Source: Acidaminococcus hominis | GTDB taxonomy: Bacteria; Bacillota; Negativicutes; Acidaminococcales; Acidaminococcaceae | DNA length: 64,000 bases | Assembly (NCBI RefSeq): GCF_021044795.1 | Contig: NZ_JAJNOP010000011.1 | Direction: 5' to 3' (one strand) | Shown: piece after piece, positions 9,359-17,498 of the stretch | Layout: each line of letters opens with the position of its first letter | Position numbering within the stretch: position 1 is the stretch's first letter | Notes under the pieces: model-generated | What the model was told of the DNA's origin: nothing | The model's input: the letters and a program-made list of their open reading frames with translations, nothing else | Databases searched by the model: none | Translations under genes and position numbers: made by a program

Positions 9359-9515
9359 CGTGGGAGATGCGCCTATTCCAAAGCTATTAAAGGCGCAGAG
9401 GGGGCACGAAACTGCGGGAAGGTGCCTGACGCTAGAAAGGCGTATGGGTCCGTCTAGACTATCTAATGATTCAAGTGCCTATAAAGAATAGTGTTGTCTT
9501 TTGTGGATGATAACA

Positions 9516-9554
9516 AACACCCCTGGAACGGCCGTAAGCCATTTCAGGGGTGTT
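9516..9554 (-). terminator. Terminator downstream of esterase 1
   Basis: AACACCCCTG (9516-9525) pairs perfectly with CAGGGGTGTT (9545-9554). Read on the minus strand it follows the esterase stop at 9570 and is followed by TTTGTT. Confidence 0.7.
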
Positions 9555-9569
9555 AAGGTTTTGCAAGTT

Positions 9570-10577
9570 TTAATTTGCCATATTCAAATTAATGTAGGCC
9601 TGCATTTCTCTGTAGGCGTCAAGGCTGTCCTGGAGCTGGGGCAGGAGCATGGCGAAGTCGTGGGACATGCCGGGGTAAACGGTCAGGGTGACTTTGACGC
9701 CGTCTTTGACGGCTTTGTCGGTGAGTTTGGTGCAGTCATCCAGGAAGAGTTCATAGCCGCCGGCTTGGATCAGCATGGGAGGCAGTCCGGTCAGGTCGCC
9801 GTAGAGAGGGGACAGGCGGACATCATTCAGGGCCATGCCTTTGGGGGCGTAGCTGGGATTGTTGATTTCATGCAGCATTCCTTTATTGATTTCTCCCAGG
9901 CTCAGGTCTTTTTTCACGTTGTCCTGACGGGACGGGGACTGGGTTTCCATGGTGGTCCAGGGAGAGGGGAGTACTAGCAGGCCGGGTTGGGGCAGGTTTT
10001 GTTTTTTCAGTTCCAGGGCCAGGGCCAAAGCCAGGTTGCCGCCGGCAGAATCGCCGAAAAGAATCAGCTCTTTGGGATTGGTGCCGCGTTTCAGAATGGT
10101 CTTATAGGCGGTGACCATGTCGTTCAAGGCTGCCGGGTACGGATTTTTGGGAGCAATGCGATAATCCACCAGGTAGGTGTCCTTGGCATTGGCCACCACG
10201 GATTGCCGTACGGCCAGGTTCTTATAGTCGTTGTTCAGGGGGACGATGTAACCGCCGCCATGGACCTGGAGTACGGTGCGGTTGGGGTCGCCTTTGGGGT
10301 TCTCCAGTTTCACCATATTCAGCTTTTTGAACTTGAACGGGGTGTAGGTCCAGCCATCGGGCACGGAAAATTGGGAAGTCTCCGCACCGGTAACGGCCAC
10401 TTTGAAATAGGCATCCATCTCTTTGTAGATGTAGGCCTGCTTGGCTTTGTCATCCTGGATTTGGACGCCTTGCTGGTTCAGGGACCAGGCGGGGGCGGCA
10501 CTGACGGAAAAACCACCGGCAAATAAGCTGAAACCTAACAAGCCGGCTGCAGCCAGTCTGCGCAATTTGAGATTCAT
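9570..10577 (-). CDS. Secreted alpha/beta hydrolase, HSL (family IV) esterase 1
   Basis: The product has 335 residues. The signal peptide spans about residues 1-28 (hydrophobic AAAGLLGFSLFAGG, cleavage near VSA-AP). The oxyanion motif HGGG is at 106-109, the nucleophile elbow GDSAGG at 175-180 with Ser177, and the catalytic His306 lies in MSHDF. The acid is probably Glu276 in the block GYELFLDD, where the family usually has Asp. This is the hormone-sensitive-lipase-like family of carboxylesterases acting on short acyl esters; the natural substrate is unknown. It should be periplasmic or exported. It is a tandem paralogue of the gene at 11017-12015 and of the broken copy between them. A promoter lies just upstream and a terminator just downstream, so it is probably monocistronic. 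Confidence 0.85.
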   Translation of the reverse strand: MNLKLRRLAAAGLLGFSLFAGGFSVSAAPAWSLNQQGVQIQDDKAKQAYIYKEMDAYFKVAVTGAETSQFSVPDGWTYTPFKFKKLNMVKLENPKGDPNRTVLQVHGGGYIVPLNNDYKNLAVRQSVVANAKDTYLVDYRIAPKNPYPAALNDMVTAYKTILKRGTNPKELILFGDSAGGNLALALALELKKQNLPQPGLLVLPSPWTTMETQSPSRQDNVKKDLSLGEINKGMLHEINNPSYAPKGMALNDVRLSPLYGDLTGLPPMLIQAGGYELFLDDCTKLTDKAVKDGVKVTLTVYPGMSHDFAMLLPQLQDSLDAYREMQAYINLNMAN

Positions 10578-10636
10578 ACAATCAGCTCCTTTACATTTTT
10601 ATGAAAATTCACTTGTAGGACACATTTTCTGTATCT

Positions 10637-10666
10637 ATTATACGCCTAATAATTGTTAGAGTCCAA
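10637..10666 (-). promoter_or_regulatory. Promoter of esterase 1
   Basis: On the minus strand TTGGAC (10666-10661) and TATAAT (10642-10637) are separated by 18 bases. The gene starts 59 bases further on. Confidence 0.5.
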
Positions 10667-10709
10667 GTAATTTATAAAATTTATAGAATATTTTAGGGCT
10701 GGGAATGGT

Positions 10710-10916
10710 TCACCTCTCCAGCTGCAGATTGATCAAGTCCCTGATTTCGGCGTAGGAATCGATGCTGTCCTGGAGCTCCGTCAGGTTCCTGACAAAGTCG
10801 TTGGGCATACTGGGGTACACGGTGAAGGTGACTTTCACGCTGTCTTCAGCGGCTTTTTGGGCCAGGGCTTTACAGTCGTCCAGAAAGAGTTCATAGCCGC
10901 CGGCTTGCCTCAGCAA
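10710..10916 (-). pseudogene. Third esterase copy, C-terminal fragment
   Basis: These 68 codons match the last fifth of both neighbouring esterases: QAGGYELFLDDCKALAQKAA, then VKVTFTVYPSMPNDF and SYAEIRDLINL. The catalytic His of the SHDF motif is Asn here (PNDF), and everything upstream (HGGG, GDSAGG, signal peptide) is missing. It is a decaying relic of tandem duplication or unequal recombination. Confidence 0.85.
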
Positions 10917-10920
10917 AAGG

Positions 10921-10970
10921 AAAACACCCCAAAGCTGGAGTTTGGGGTCCAGTCTTGGGGTGTTCTTTTA
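10921..10970 (-). terminator. Terminator of esterase 2
   Basis: ACACCCCAA (10924-10932) pairs with TTGGGGTGT (10955-10963). A/T tracts flank both sides, so it could work on either strand. It lies just beyond the 3' end of the esterase at 11017. Confidence 0.65.
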
Positions 10971-11016
10971 GGGCTGGTGCGAATACGTTCAAGACAGCCT
11001 TACTAAGGTCTTTTGC

Positions 11017-12015
11017 TTATTTGGCCAGGTTCAGATTGATGAAGCTTTGGATTTCGGCGTAGGAATCCAGGCTTTCCTGGAGCTCAGGGATACACATATT
11101 GAAGTCGTGGGACATATTGGGATAGATGGTCAGGGTGACTTTCACATTGTCTTCAGCGGCTTTTTGGGCCAGGGTCAGGGCGTCATCCCGGAACAGTTCG
11201 TAGGCGCCGGCTTGAATCAGCATAGGAGGCAGGCCGGTCAGGTCGGCTTTTACCAGGGACAGGCGCGGATCGCTAAGCTTCATTCCTTTGGGGGCATAGG
11301 TGGGGTGATTGATTTCGTAGAACATTTTCTGGTTGGTTTCGCCCAGGACCAGGTCTTTCTTTACATTACCCTGGCGGGAAGCGGATTGGGTTTCGAAGGT
11401 GGCCCAGGGGGAATCCAGCACCAGCAGGCCGGGCTGGGGCAGTTTTTCTTCCTTTAATTTTACAGCCAGGGCCAGAGCCAGGTTGCCGCCGGCGGAATCA
11501 CCAAAAAGGACAATCTGCTGGGGCTTGGTGCCTTGGGCCAGTACGGATTTGTAGGCGGTCAAGGCATCTTCCAGGGCTGCGGGGTACGGATTCTGGGGTG
11601 CCAGGCGATAGTTCACCATATAGGTGTCTTTGGCGTCTGCCAGTACGGCCTGGCGTACGGCCAGGTTCTTGTAGCCGTTGTGCAGGGGAACCACGTAGCC
11701 GCCGCCATGGAGCTGCAGGACGGTACGGTTGGCGTCGCCTTTGGGATTGGTTAATTTTTCCAGGGTAACGTTTTGGGCCTGGTATTTGGTGTAGGTCCAG
11801 CCGTCGGGGGCAGCAAAGTCTGCGGGCTTTTGGGCGGGATGGAAATAGGCATCCATGCGCTTGGCCACGTAGGCCTGTTTGGCGGTGTTTTCTTCAATTT
11901 TGACGCCGGGTTGGTTCAGGCTCCAGGCTGGAGCAGCGTAAACGGAAAGGGAGCCGGCAAAAAGGCTGAAGCCTAAGATGCTGGCGGTGATGACTTGACG
12001 CAATTTGGTATGCAT
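11017..12015 (-). CDS. Secreted alpha/beta hydrolase, HSL (family IV) esterase 2
   Basis: The start is ATG at 12015, preceded on the minus strand by an AAGGAGGT-type site at about 12022-12029. A longer frame up to 12138 exists but lacks a ribosome site. The product has 332 residues. It has a signal peptide with the core ITASILGFSLFAGSL ending near VYA-AP, HGGG at 103-106, GDSAGG at 172-177 (Ser174), and a SHDF motif carrying the catalytic His near the end. It is about two-thirds identical by eye to esterase 1, including the conserved mature start APAWSLNQ. The pair probably serves related exported ester hydrolysis with diverged specificity. Confidence 0.87.
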   Translation of the reverse strand: MHTKLRQVITASILGFSLFAGSLSVYAAPAWSLNQPGVKIEENTAKQAYVAKRMDAYFHPAQKPADFAAPDGWTYTKYQAQNVTLEKLTNPKGDANRTVLQLHGGGYVVPLHNGYKNLAVRQAVLADAKDTYMVNYRLAPQNPYPAALEDALTAYKSVLAQGTKPQQIVLFGDSAGGNLALALAVKLKEEKLPQPGLLVLDSPWATFETQSASRQGNVKKDLVLGETNQKMFYEINHPTYAPKGMKLSDPRLSLVKADLTGLPPMLIQAGAYELFRDDALTLAQKAAEDNVKVTLTIYPNMSHDFNMCIPELQESLDSYAEIQSFINLNLAK

Positions 12016-12167
12016 TGGGGTACCTCCTTTGGTACAAACAAGATAGATTATTTTTATTATAAACCTGGAACCCGGCTCTAAGGCAAGAGTGTGAAGGCAA
12101 AAAGCTGATAGAATCTGGCTATCCTGGACTATACGCAAAAGCTATCGGTGCTATGCAGAAGGGGCAG

Positions 12168-12200
12168 TTGTAAATGCTTTGATTTCTACTATAATAGTAG
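12168..12200 (+). promoter_or_regulatory. Promoter of MATE gene with overlapping operator-like palindrome
   Basis: TTGTAA (12168-12173), 16 bases, TATAAT (12190-12195). The -10 box sits in the centre of a perfect palindrome CTACTAT-A-ATAGTAG (12186-12200), a layout typical of repressor sites on drug-exporter promoters. No regulator gene is adjacent. Confidence 0.5.
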
Positions 12201-12234
12201 AGTACAGAAAATTGTCTAGGAAAGTGTGAACGAG

Positions 12235-13581
12235 ATGAGTGACGGAATTCGGAAAGGGAATCTGTGGAAGCAGATTCTGTTATTTGCCCTGCCCCTGGCG
12301 GCTACCACCATGCTGGAGCAGCTGTTCAACTCCACGGACGTGATTGTGGTGGGACGGTTTGCCAGCAGCAATGCTTTGGCAGCGGTGGGCAGCACCAGTT
12401 CGGTGGTGAATTTGTATATTACGATTTTTACGGGACTGGCCATTGGGGCCAATGTGCTGACGGCCCAGAACATTGGAGCCCGGAATCAGGCCAAGGTAAC
12501 CCAGGCAGTGCATACGTCCTTGGCTCTGGCGCTGCTTAGCGGGCTATTGATGACCCTATTTGGGTACTTTACGGCGGAGCCGCTGCTGGTGGCCATGGGG
12601 ACGCCGGCGGAAATCATGGATCTGGCGGTAAGCTACCTGAGAATCTATACCCTGGGGTCCATTTTCATCATGCTGTACAACTTTGAATCGGCCATTATGC
12701 GGGCCAACGGGGACACCAAAAGGCCCCTGTACTGCCTGCTGTTTTCCGGGGCACTGAATGTGGTGCTGAACTTGTTCTTCGTTATCGGCTGCGGGCTGTC
12801 GGTGGCCGGGGTGGCCATTGCTACGGTGCTGGCCAACGGGGTAGGGGCGCTGCTGCTCCTGCACTTTCTCCGGTCGGAAAAGAATATGGTTCAGGTGCGG
12901 CTGTCCTGGGTGCGGCTGGATATGCCCATGCTCCGGGAGATTCTGCGGATTGGGATTCCGGCGGCCATTCAGGGGGCCATGTTCAATGCGGCCAATGTGG
13001 TAATCCAGACTGGGTTCAACCAGTTGGGGGCAGACATTATTGCGGCCTCCACCATTGGGGTCAATGCGGAGATTTTTGCCTTCTACCTGATGAACAGCTT
13101 CAACCAGGCGGCGGTTACCTTCAACGGGCAGAATTTCGGGGCAGGGAACTACGCCCGGTGCCGGAAGTCCACCCGGGTGGCCATGATTCTGGCGGAAGTG
13201 ATTTCCATGGGCTTTGTGGGGCTGCTGCTGGTATTCCGGGTGCCGTTTGCGGCACTGTACACCACCAGCCAGACCATCATCGAACTGGCGCAGGTGCGGT
13301 TAATCTACGTGCTGCCCTTTGAAGTGTTCAACATTATGATTGAAGTGTATTCCGGGTCCCTGCGGGGGCTGGGGTATTCTTCCGTGCCGGCGGCTATGTG
13401 TGCCATTTTCGTCTGCGGCGTGCGGCTGTTGTGGCTGTTTTTGGTATTCCCCCGTTACCATACGTATTTCTGCCTGTTGGTGGTGTACTCCATCAGCTGG
13501 ATCCTCACCAGCGGAGCGCTGGCGGTGTGCTACTACAGCATAAGAAGAAAGGTGTTGCCACTGAAGACGGTGGAAGCCTGA
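12235..13581 (+). CDS. MATE-family efflux transporter
   Basis: The start is ATG 12235, because AGGAAAG at 12218-12224 is spaced correctly for it and is too close to the GTG at 12226. The product has 448 residues and 12 predicted membrane helices in two homologous halves. The first helix segment, LPLAATTMLEQLFNSTDVIV, and the GxxAIGANVLTAQNIGA block are typical of the NorM/DinF-type MATE superfamily (MatE domains). It uses Na+ or H+ gradients to export cationic drugs or toxins across the inner membrane. It is divergent from esterase 2 and followed by its own terminator. The substrate cannot be predicted. Confidence 0.88.
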   Translation: MSDGIRKGNLWKQILLFALPLAATTMLEQLFNSTDVIVVGRFASSNALAAVGSTSSVVNLYITIFTGLAIGANVLTAQNIGARNQAKVTQAVHTSLALALLSGLLMTLFGYFTAEPLLVAMGTPAEIMDLAVSYLRIYTLGSIFIMLYNFESAIMRANGDTKRPLYCLLFSGALNVVLNLFFVIGCGLSVAGVAIATVLANGVGALLLLHFLRSEKNMVQVRLSWVRLDMPMLREILRIGIPAAIQGAMFNAANVVIQTGFNQLGADIIAASTIGVNAEIFAFYLMNSFNQAAVTFNGQNFGAGNYARCRKSTRVAMILAEVISMGFVGLLLVFRVPFAALYTTSQTIIELAQVRLIYVLPFEVFNIMIEVYSGSLRGLGYSSVPAAMCAIFVCGVRLLWLFLVFPRYHTYFCLLVVYSISWILTSGALAVCYYSIRRKVLPLKTVEA

Positions 13582-13603
13582 GAAAAAATAATAGCTTGGC
13601 AAC

Positions 13604-13640
13604 AACTCCCCTCCAAAAGGAAAATGGCGGGGAGTTTTCT
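13604..13640 (+). terminator. Terminator of MATE gene
   Basis: AACTCCCC (13604-13611) pairs with GGGGAGTT (13629-13636), followed by TTTTCTT. Confidence 0.75.
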
Positions 13641-13713
13641 TATGGGAAGTTTAGAAGACTTTCTTCGGCAGCCTCTATGGCACGGGTAGATTTTCTTTTC
13701 AAATTCTGCTGCA

Positions 13714-13731
13714 ATGTTGTAAAAACAACAT
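13714..13731. promoter_or_regulatory. Perfect palindrome upstream of hemerythrin/PAS gene
   Basis: ATGTTGT-AAAA-ACAACAT. It has the size and dyad of a CRP/FNR-family site. Because the downstream protein has a hemerythrin domain of a type linked to oxygen or nitric oxide stress, an FNR/HcpR-like regulator is a reasonable guess, not shown. It lies about 95 bases before the start codon. Confidence 0.4.
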
Positions 13732-13824
13732 ACTTCTTTCGCCCTTATATGTATACTAAAATTATACAGAAGGCTGTAAGGTACAGCGGTAAATCGATGT
13801 ATGCAGTTAAGAAAGGAAATTTCT

Positions 13825-15387
13825 ATGGCAAATCCCAAAACTTTCCAAGTAGATATAGAAAAATGCAAGGCCCTGGTTCAGCTGAAAAGGGACTATTTCA
13901 GCGGCAAGCTGTCTTTTGAGGAGGCCCGTGAGCTTCTGGTGCAGCGGTTTCCGGTGGTGACGCCGGAAGAGTTCGCCTATGGGGAGCAGCAGCTGAAGGA
14001 AGAAGGGGTCACGGACCAGGATATGCAGGACCGGATGGACGACCTGCTCCGGCTATTTGAACCGGTCTTGCAGGTGCGGAAGCTGGACAGCCTGCCGGAG
14101 GGGCACCCGGTAAAAAGCTATCTGGACGAAAACCGGGCGCTGGAGCCGGTACTGGCCCAGGCGGAAGCCCTGCTGCAGAAAGACAAGTTCATCAAGAACC
14201 CCTGGCTGGAGGTATACGACAAGCTGCTGGCGTATATCAAACACATTACCCGGAAGCACAACCAACTGTTTCCTTTCCTGGAAAAGGCGGGATTTGACCG
14301 TCCCACCGCCGTGATGTGGGCCTTTGACGATGCGGTCAGGGACAAAATCCTGAAGGGCAGCCGCCTGCTGCAGCAGGGGAATGAGACAGAATTTCTGGCC
14401 TTTCAGCCAGAAGTGGTGGCCGACCTCCGGGATATTATGGGGAAAGAGGAAACCATTCTGTTTCCTACGGCGCTCCGGGTGCTGACGGAGGGGGACTTCC
14501 GGAAAATGCGCATTGGGGAGGAAGAAGTGGGCTTTGCCAACATCCCGGAACCGATGGGCTTTCTGCCGGAAAAGGCCCAGCCCCAGGTGCAGGGTGCAGC
14601 GGTGCCTCAGGGCTTTATGGGGGAACTGGACGCACTGCTGCAAAAGTACCAGGTGGGGAAATCGGCCCAGGAATTCCTGGACGTGGCCAATGGGCAGTTG
14701 ACCCTGGAGCAGATCAATTTAATCTACCGGCATTTGCCCATTGACCTGACCTTCACCGATGAAAACGACATTGTAAAGTTCTACTCGGATTCCAAGGAGA
14801 GAATCTTTGACCGGAGCGCCGGGGTAATCGGCCGGGTCATGCAGAACTGCCATCCCCGTTCGGTGCTGCCGGTGGTGAACAAGGTGGTGGAGCTGCTGCG
14901 CACCGGGCAAAAGGATAAAATCGAGTTCTCCCTGCGGAAGAAGGGAATGCTGGTTCACGTGAACTACATTGCCGTGCGAGACGAAAGCGGCAAGTTCCGG
15001 GGCATCCTGGAAACCATGCAGAACATTGCCCCACTGAAAAAGGATTTCGAAGGGGACCTGGTGGAGGCGGTGCCGTCTTCCCATAAAGCAGAGAAAACTC
15101 CTGGGGAGCAGGAGAAGCCGGAAGCAAAAGAGGCAGCGGGGGCTGCCCAGCAGGATCCGGCGGAAACAGTGGACCTGTCCATTACCATGGCGGGGCTGAT
15201 GGATAAGTACCCGTATCTGAAGGACTATTTCGTCACGCTGAACCCCATGTTCAAGAAGATGCAAAATCCCATTACCTTTGCGGCGGTGGGGCGGTTTGTA
15301 ACGCTGCAAATGGTGGCGCAGCGGGGCGGCTTTGTACCGGAAGAACTGCTGGAAAAGGTACGGGCAGAGATTCGAAGACACCAATAA
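13825..15387 (+). CDS. DUF438 / hemerythrin-like / PAS / DUF1858 protein
   Basis: ATG 13825 has an AAAGGAA site at the right distance; the upstream ATG 13801 does not. The 520-residue protein has four parts. A DUF438 domain covers about 10-80. A hemerythrin-like (HHE) helical bundle covers about 115-240 with HITRKHNQLFPFLEKAG, MWAFDDAVRD and KEETILFPTAL, which supply the His/Glu di-iron ligands. A PAS domain covers about 290-400 (DLTFTDENDIVKFYSDSKER, GVIGRVMQNCHPRS). A C-terminal DUF1858 module covers about 445-515 (LMDKYPYLKDYFVTLNPMFK). Such proteins in anaerobes are cytosolic sensors or iron-centre repair-type proteins in oxygen/NO stress; the exact role is unknown. Acidic linkers rich in Ala/Glu separate PAS from DUF1858. 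It stands alone with its own terminator. Confidence 0.85.
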   Translation: MANPKTFQVDIEKCKALVQLKRDYFSGKLSFEEARELLVQRFPVVTPEEFAYGEQQLKEEGVTDQDMQDRMDDLLRLFEPVLQVRKLDSLPEGHPVKSYLDENRALEPVLAQAEALLQKDKFIKNPWLEVYDKLLAYIKHITRKHNQLFPFLEKAGFDRPTAVMWAFDDAVRDKILKGSRLLQQGNETEFLAFQPEVVADLRDIMGKEETILFPTALRVLTEGDFRKMRIGEEEVGFANIPEPMGFLPEKAQPQVQGAAVPQGFMGELDALLQKYQVGKSAQEFLDVANGQLTLEQINLIYRHLPIDLTFTDENDIVKFYSDSKERIFDRSAGVIGRVMQNCHPRSVLPVVNKVVELLRTGQKDKIEFSLRKKGMLVHVNYIAVRDESGKFRGILETMQNIAPLKKDFEGDLVEAVPSSHKAEKTPGEQEKPEAKEAAGAAQQDPAETVDLSITMAGLMDKYPYLKDYFVTLNPMFKKMQNPITFAAVGRFVTLQMVAQRGGFVPEELLEKVRAEIRRHQ

Positions 15388-15412
15388 GCGGGAAATAGAA
15401 AAGGGGAAAACA

Positions 15413-15460
15413 AAAAATGACTTGCGGCTCCTATGGGGGGGGAGTTCACAAGTCATTTTT
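15413..15460. terminator. Bidirectional terminator between convergent genes
   Basis: AAAAATGACTTG (15413-15424) pairs exactly with CAAGTCATTTTT (15449-15460). A and T tracts on the outer sides allow it to end both the DUF438 transcript and the minus-strand aldolase transcript. Confidence 0.85.
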
Positions 15461-15516
15461 GTGCATTGTGTTGGGATTATTAAGGGTGGCAGGCAGCTGC
15501 GCCTGTCGGGCTGCTC

Positions 15517-16446
15517 TTACAGTCTATGGGAGGAGTTCAGTACGTCCTTCATCTTGTGGGCAACCATTTGTTTGATGGCTTCGCGGCCCTTGCCCAGGTA
15601 GGAACGGGGATCGAAGTCTTCCGGATGTTCTGCCAGGTATTGGCGGATGGAAGCGGTCATGGCCAGACGCAGGTCAGTATCGATGTTGATTTTGCAGACG
15701 CCGAAGGTGCCGGCTTTTTTCAGCATATCTTCCGGGCAGCCCTGTGCGCCTTCGATTTTGCCGCCAAATTCGTTGCATTTTGCCACGAATTCAGGCAGTA
15801 CGGTGGAAGCACCATGGAGTACCAGGGGGAAGCCGGGCAGCAGGTTGGTGATTTTTTCCAGACGGGCAAAGTCCAGTTCGGGTTTGCCTTTAAATTTGTA
15901 GGCGCCGTGGCTGGTGCCGATGGCGATGGCCAGGGAGTCAACGCCGGTGCGTTCTACGAATTCTACAGCCTGGTCCGGATCGGTGTAGGTGGCGTCTTTG
16001 GTGTTGACCTTGACGGCATCTTCTACGCCGGCCAGTTTGCCCAGCTCAGCTTCTACTACAACGCCTTTGTTGTGGGCATAATCTACTACCCGTTTGGTCA
16101 GTTCGATGTTTTCTTCGAAGGGATATTTGGAGCCGTCGATCATTACGGAGGTGAAGCCGCCGTCTACGCAGGCTTTGCAGATATCGAAATCAGCGCCGTG
16201 GTCCAGGTGGAGCACGATGGGCAGGTTGGTGTCTTCTACAGCAGCCTGTACCAGGCTCAGCAGGTAGGCGTGTTTGGCATATTTGCGGGCGCCGGCGGAA
16301 ACTTGCAGGATCAGGGGAGATTCTTCCTCTTTGGCTGCGTCTACAATACCTTGGATAATTTCCATGTTATTGACGTTAAAAGCGCCTACAGCATAATGGC
16401 CTTCATAGGCTTTTTTGAACATTTCTTTAGAAGTTACTAATGGCAT
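15517..16446 (-). CDS. fba: Class II fructose-1,6-bisphosphate aldolase
   Basis: The product has 309 residues, the usual length for the shorter class II (type B) aldolases. It cleaves fructose-1,6-bisphosphate to dihydroxyacetone phosphate and glyceraldehyde-3-phosphate in glycolysis/gluconeogenesis using Zn2+. Visible signatures are GAFNVNNME near the start, HLDHGADF at 80-87 (catalytic Asp82, Zn ligand His83), the Zn/phosphate loop AIGTSHGAYKF, LHGAS and NIDTDLR. GGAGGG precedes the ATG on the minus strand. Its promoter overlaps the 3' end of the upstream pseudouridine synthase gene. A tagatose- or other ketose-bisphosphate specificity cannot be excluded from sequence alone. Confidence 0.93.
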   Translation of the reverse strand: MPLVTSKEMFKKAYEGHYAVGAFNVNNMEIIQGIVDAAKEEESPLILQVSAGARKYAKHAYLLSLVQAAVEDTNLPIVLHLDHGADFDICKACVDGGFTSVMIDGSKYPFEENIELTKRVVDYAHNKGVVVEAELGKLAGVEDAVKVNTKDATYTDPDQAVEFVERTGVDSLAIAIGTSHGAYKFKGKPELDFARLEKITNLLPGFPLVLHGASTVLPEFVAKCNEFGGKIEGAQGCPEDMLKKAGTFGVCKINIDTDLRLAMTASIRQYLAEHPEDFDPRSYLGKGREAIKQMVAHKMKDVLNSSHRL

Positions 16447-16479
16447 ATTTGACCCTCCTAGATTTTTTCTACGGTACTC

Positions 16480-16488
16480 ATTATACCA
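16480..16488 (-). promoter_or_regulatory. Extended -10 promoter of aldolase gene
   Basis: On the minus strand TGG-TATAAT (16488-16480) is an extended -10 element. No good -35 is present 17 bases upstream. Confidence 0.5.
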
Positions 16489-17359
16489 TACCTGGGGAAA
16501 ATTTTCCCTGCTGAATGTAGGCCAAAAAGTCGGCAGGCAGGGGCGCGGTAATCCGCAGGGGCGCCCTGGTCAGGGGGTGTATAAGCTCCAGGGTTTTTGC
16601 GTGGAGCAGGTGGCGGCTCTGGGGCCCCGGGGGACCGTACAGGTGGTCGCCTGCCAGGGGATGGCCGGCGTGGGCGCAGTGGACCCGTATCTGGTGGGTG
16701 CGGCCGGTTTCCAGGGTAAACTGGACCAGGTCATAGTCCCCAAAGGTCTCAAGGACCTGGTAATGGGTAACGGCCGGGGCGCCGCTGGGGTCCACCTGGC
16801 GGCGGATAATGGAGCCGGGAGCCCGGGCAATGGGGCCATTCAGGCAGCCCTTGGGCGGGTCCCAATGGCCTGTGGTAAGACCCCAGTATTCTTTGCGGAG
16901 CTTCTGCTGGCTGAGCATATGGTGGATGCAGGCGTTTTTGGCAAAAAGCACCAGGCCGGAGGTTTCCCGGTCCAGGCGGGAGACCGGGTGGATGGCGGCG
17001 GGAATCTGGTGAGTCTGGTAATACCAGGCTACCCGGCGGCTCAGGGCCGGCTGGGGGTCAGGACTGGAATTGTGGGTTACCAGACCGGCAGGCTTGTTTA
17101 CCGCCAGCAGCACGTCATCTTCGTAGACGATGTCTAGAGCCGCGGGCTCGGGCTCCACGGCGGAGGTCTCGGGAAGAAATTCCCAGGTGACGGTGTCGCC
17201 GGGGCTCAGCAGCAGGTCCCAGGACGTGGGAGCGCCGTTAACCTTCAGGACGCCGGCTTCCTTACATTTCTTCCAATATTGCTGGCTCATACCCCACTGG
17301 AGCAGCAGGGTCTTCAGGCGTAGGGGGGACTTTTCAGGGCTAAGGGTTAGACTGGGCAA
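16481..17359 (-). CDS. RluA/RluD-family rRNA pseudouridine synthase
   Basis: The TTG start at 17359 is supported by AAGGAGG about 7 bases upstream. The product has 292 residues. An S4-like RNA-binding domain (about 10-62, RLKTLLLQWGMSQQYWKKCK) precedes the catalytic domain with the family motif HPVSRLDRETSGLVLFAK holding the catalytic Asp. The conserved VNKPAGLVTH, GRTHQIRVH and HPLAGDHLYG blocks follow. It isomerises specific uridines in large-subunit rRNA or other RNA; which positions cannot be told, so no symbol is given. Its stop overlaps the -10 box of the aldolase gene, so the two are separate units with possible read-through. Confidence 0.9.
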   Translation of the reverse strand: MPSLTLSPEKSPLRLKTLLLQWGMSQQYWKKCKEAGVLKVNGAPTSWDLLLSPGDTVTWEFLPETSAVEPEPAALDIVYEDDVLLAVNKPAGLVTHNSSPDPQPALSRRVAWYYQTHQIPAAIHPVSRLDRETSGLVLFAKNACIHHMLSQQKLRKEYWGLTTGHWDPPKGCLNGPIARAPGSIIRRQVDPSGAPAVTHYQVLETFGDYDLVQFTLETGRTHQIRVHCAHAGHPLAGDHLYGPPGPQSRHLLHAKTLELIHPLTRAPLRITAPLPADFLAYIQQGKFSPGMV

Positions 17360-17439
17360 AGGGAACCTCCTTGGGGCAAGTGTTGACTATGGGGGAAACA
17401 TCAGTTAAGATGAACGGGTGGAAAGAACGTACAGGCTTT

Positions 17440-17468
17440 TTGGCTGTACGGCTATCTACACCAATAAT
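17440..17468 (+). promoter_or_regulatory. Promoter of adhesin E-like / dUTPase operon
   Basis: TTGGCT (17440-17445), 17 bases, AATAAT (17463-17468), 30 bases before the start codon at 17499. Confidence 0.45.
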
Positions 17469-17498
17469 ACGCAATCCACGCAGGAATGGGGATATTAA

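Larger units (their letters stand above)
8200..9510. other. 1.3 kb non-coding mosaic of repeats and palindromes
   Basis: No convincing gene is seen. The stretch holds a 134-bp direct repeat (8621-8753 and 9225-9358). It also holds an 18-bp repeat GCGGGAAGGTGCCTGACG at both ends (8200-8217 and 9414-9431). The phrase GATGCCACCTGCGCCCG occurs twice (near 8485 and 9207), as does GGAGCACTCTCCGTC (near 8412 and 9183). Many perfect small palindromes are present: AAATTTGCCC/GGGCAAATTT at 8309-8330, TTTCCCCC/GGGGGAAA at 8373-8392, CGGCGC/GCGCCG at 8393-8407, GTCGCAC/GTGCGAC near 8457-8473, and CCTACCACA/TGTGGTAGG near 9003-9024. The short open frames here follow these palindromes and have no ribosome sites. 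Confidence 0.7.

Noticed and set aside
8200..9510. CRISPR array
   Set aside because: Repeats are not regularly spaced, differ in length, and there are no cas genes in the window.
12216..12864. Antisense frames opposite the MATE gene
   Set aside because: Gln/His/Arg-rich shadows of a membrane-protein gene; no start signals.
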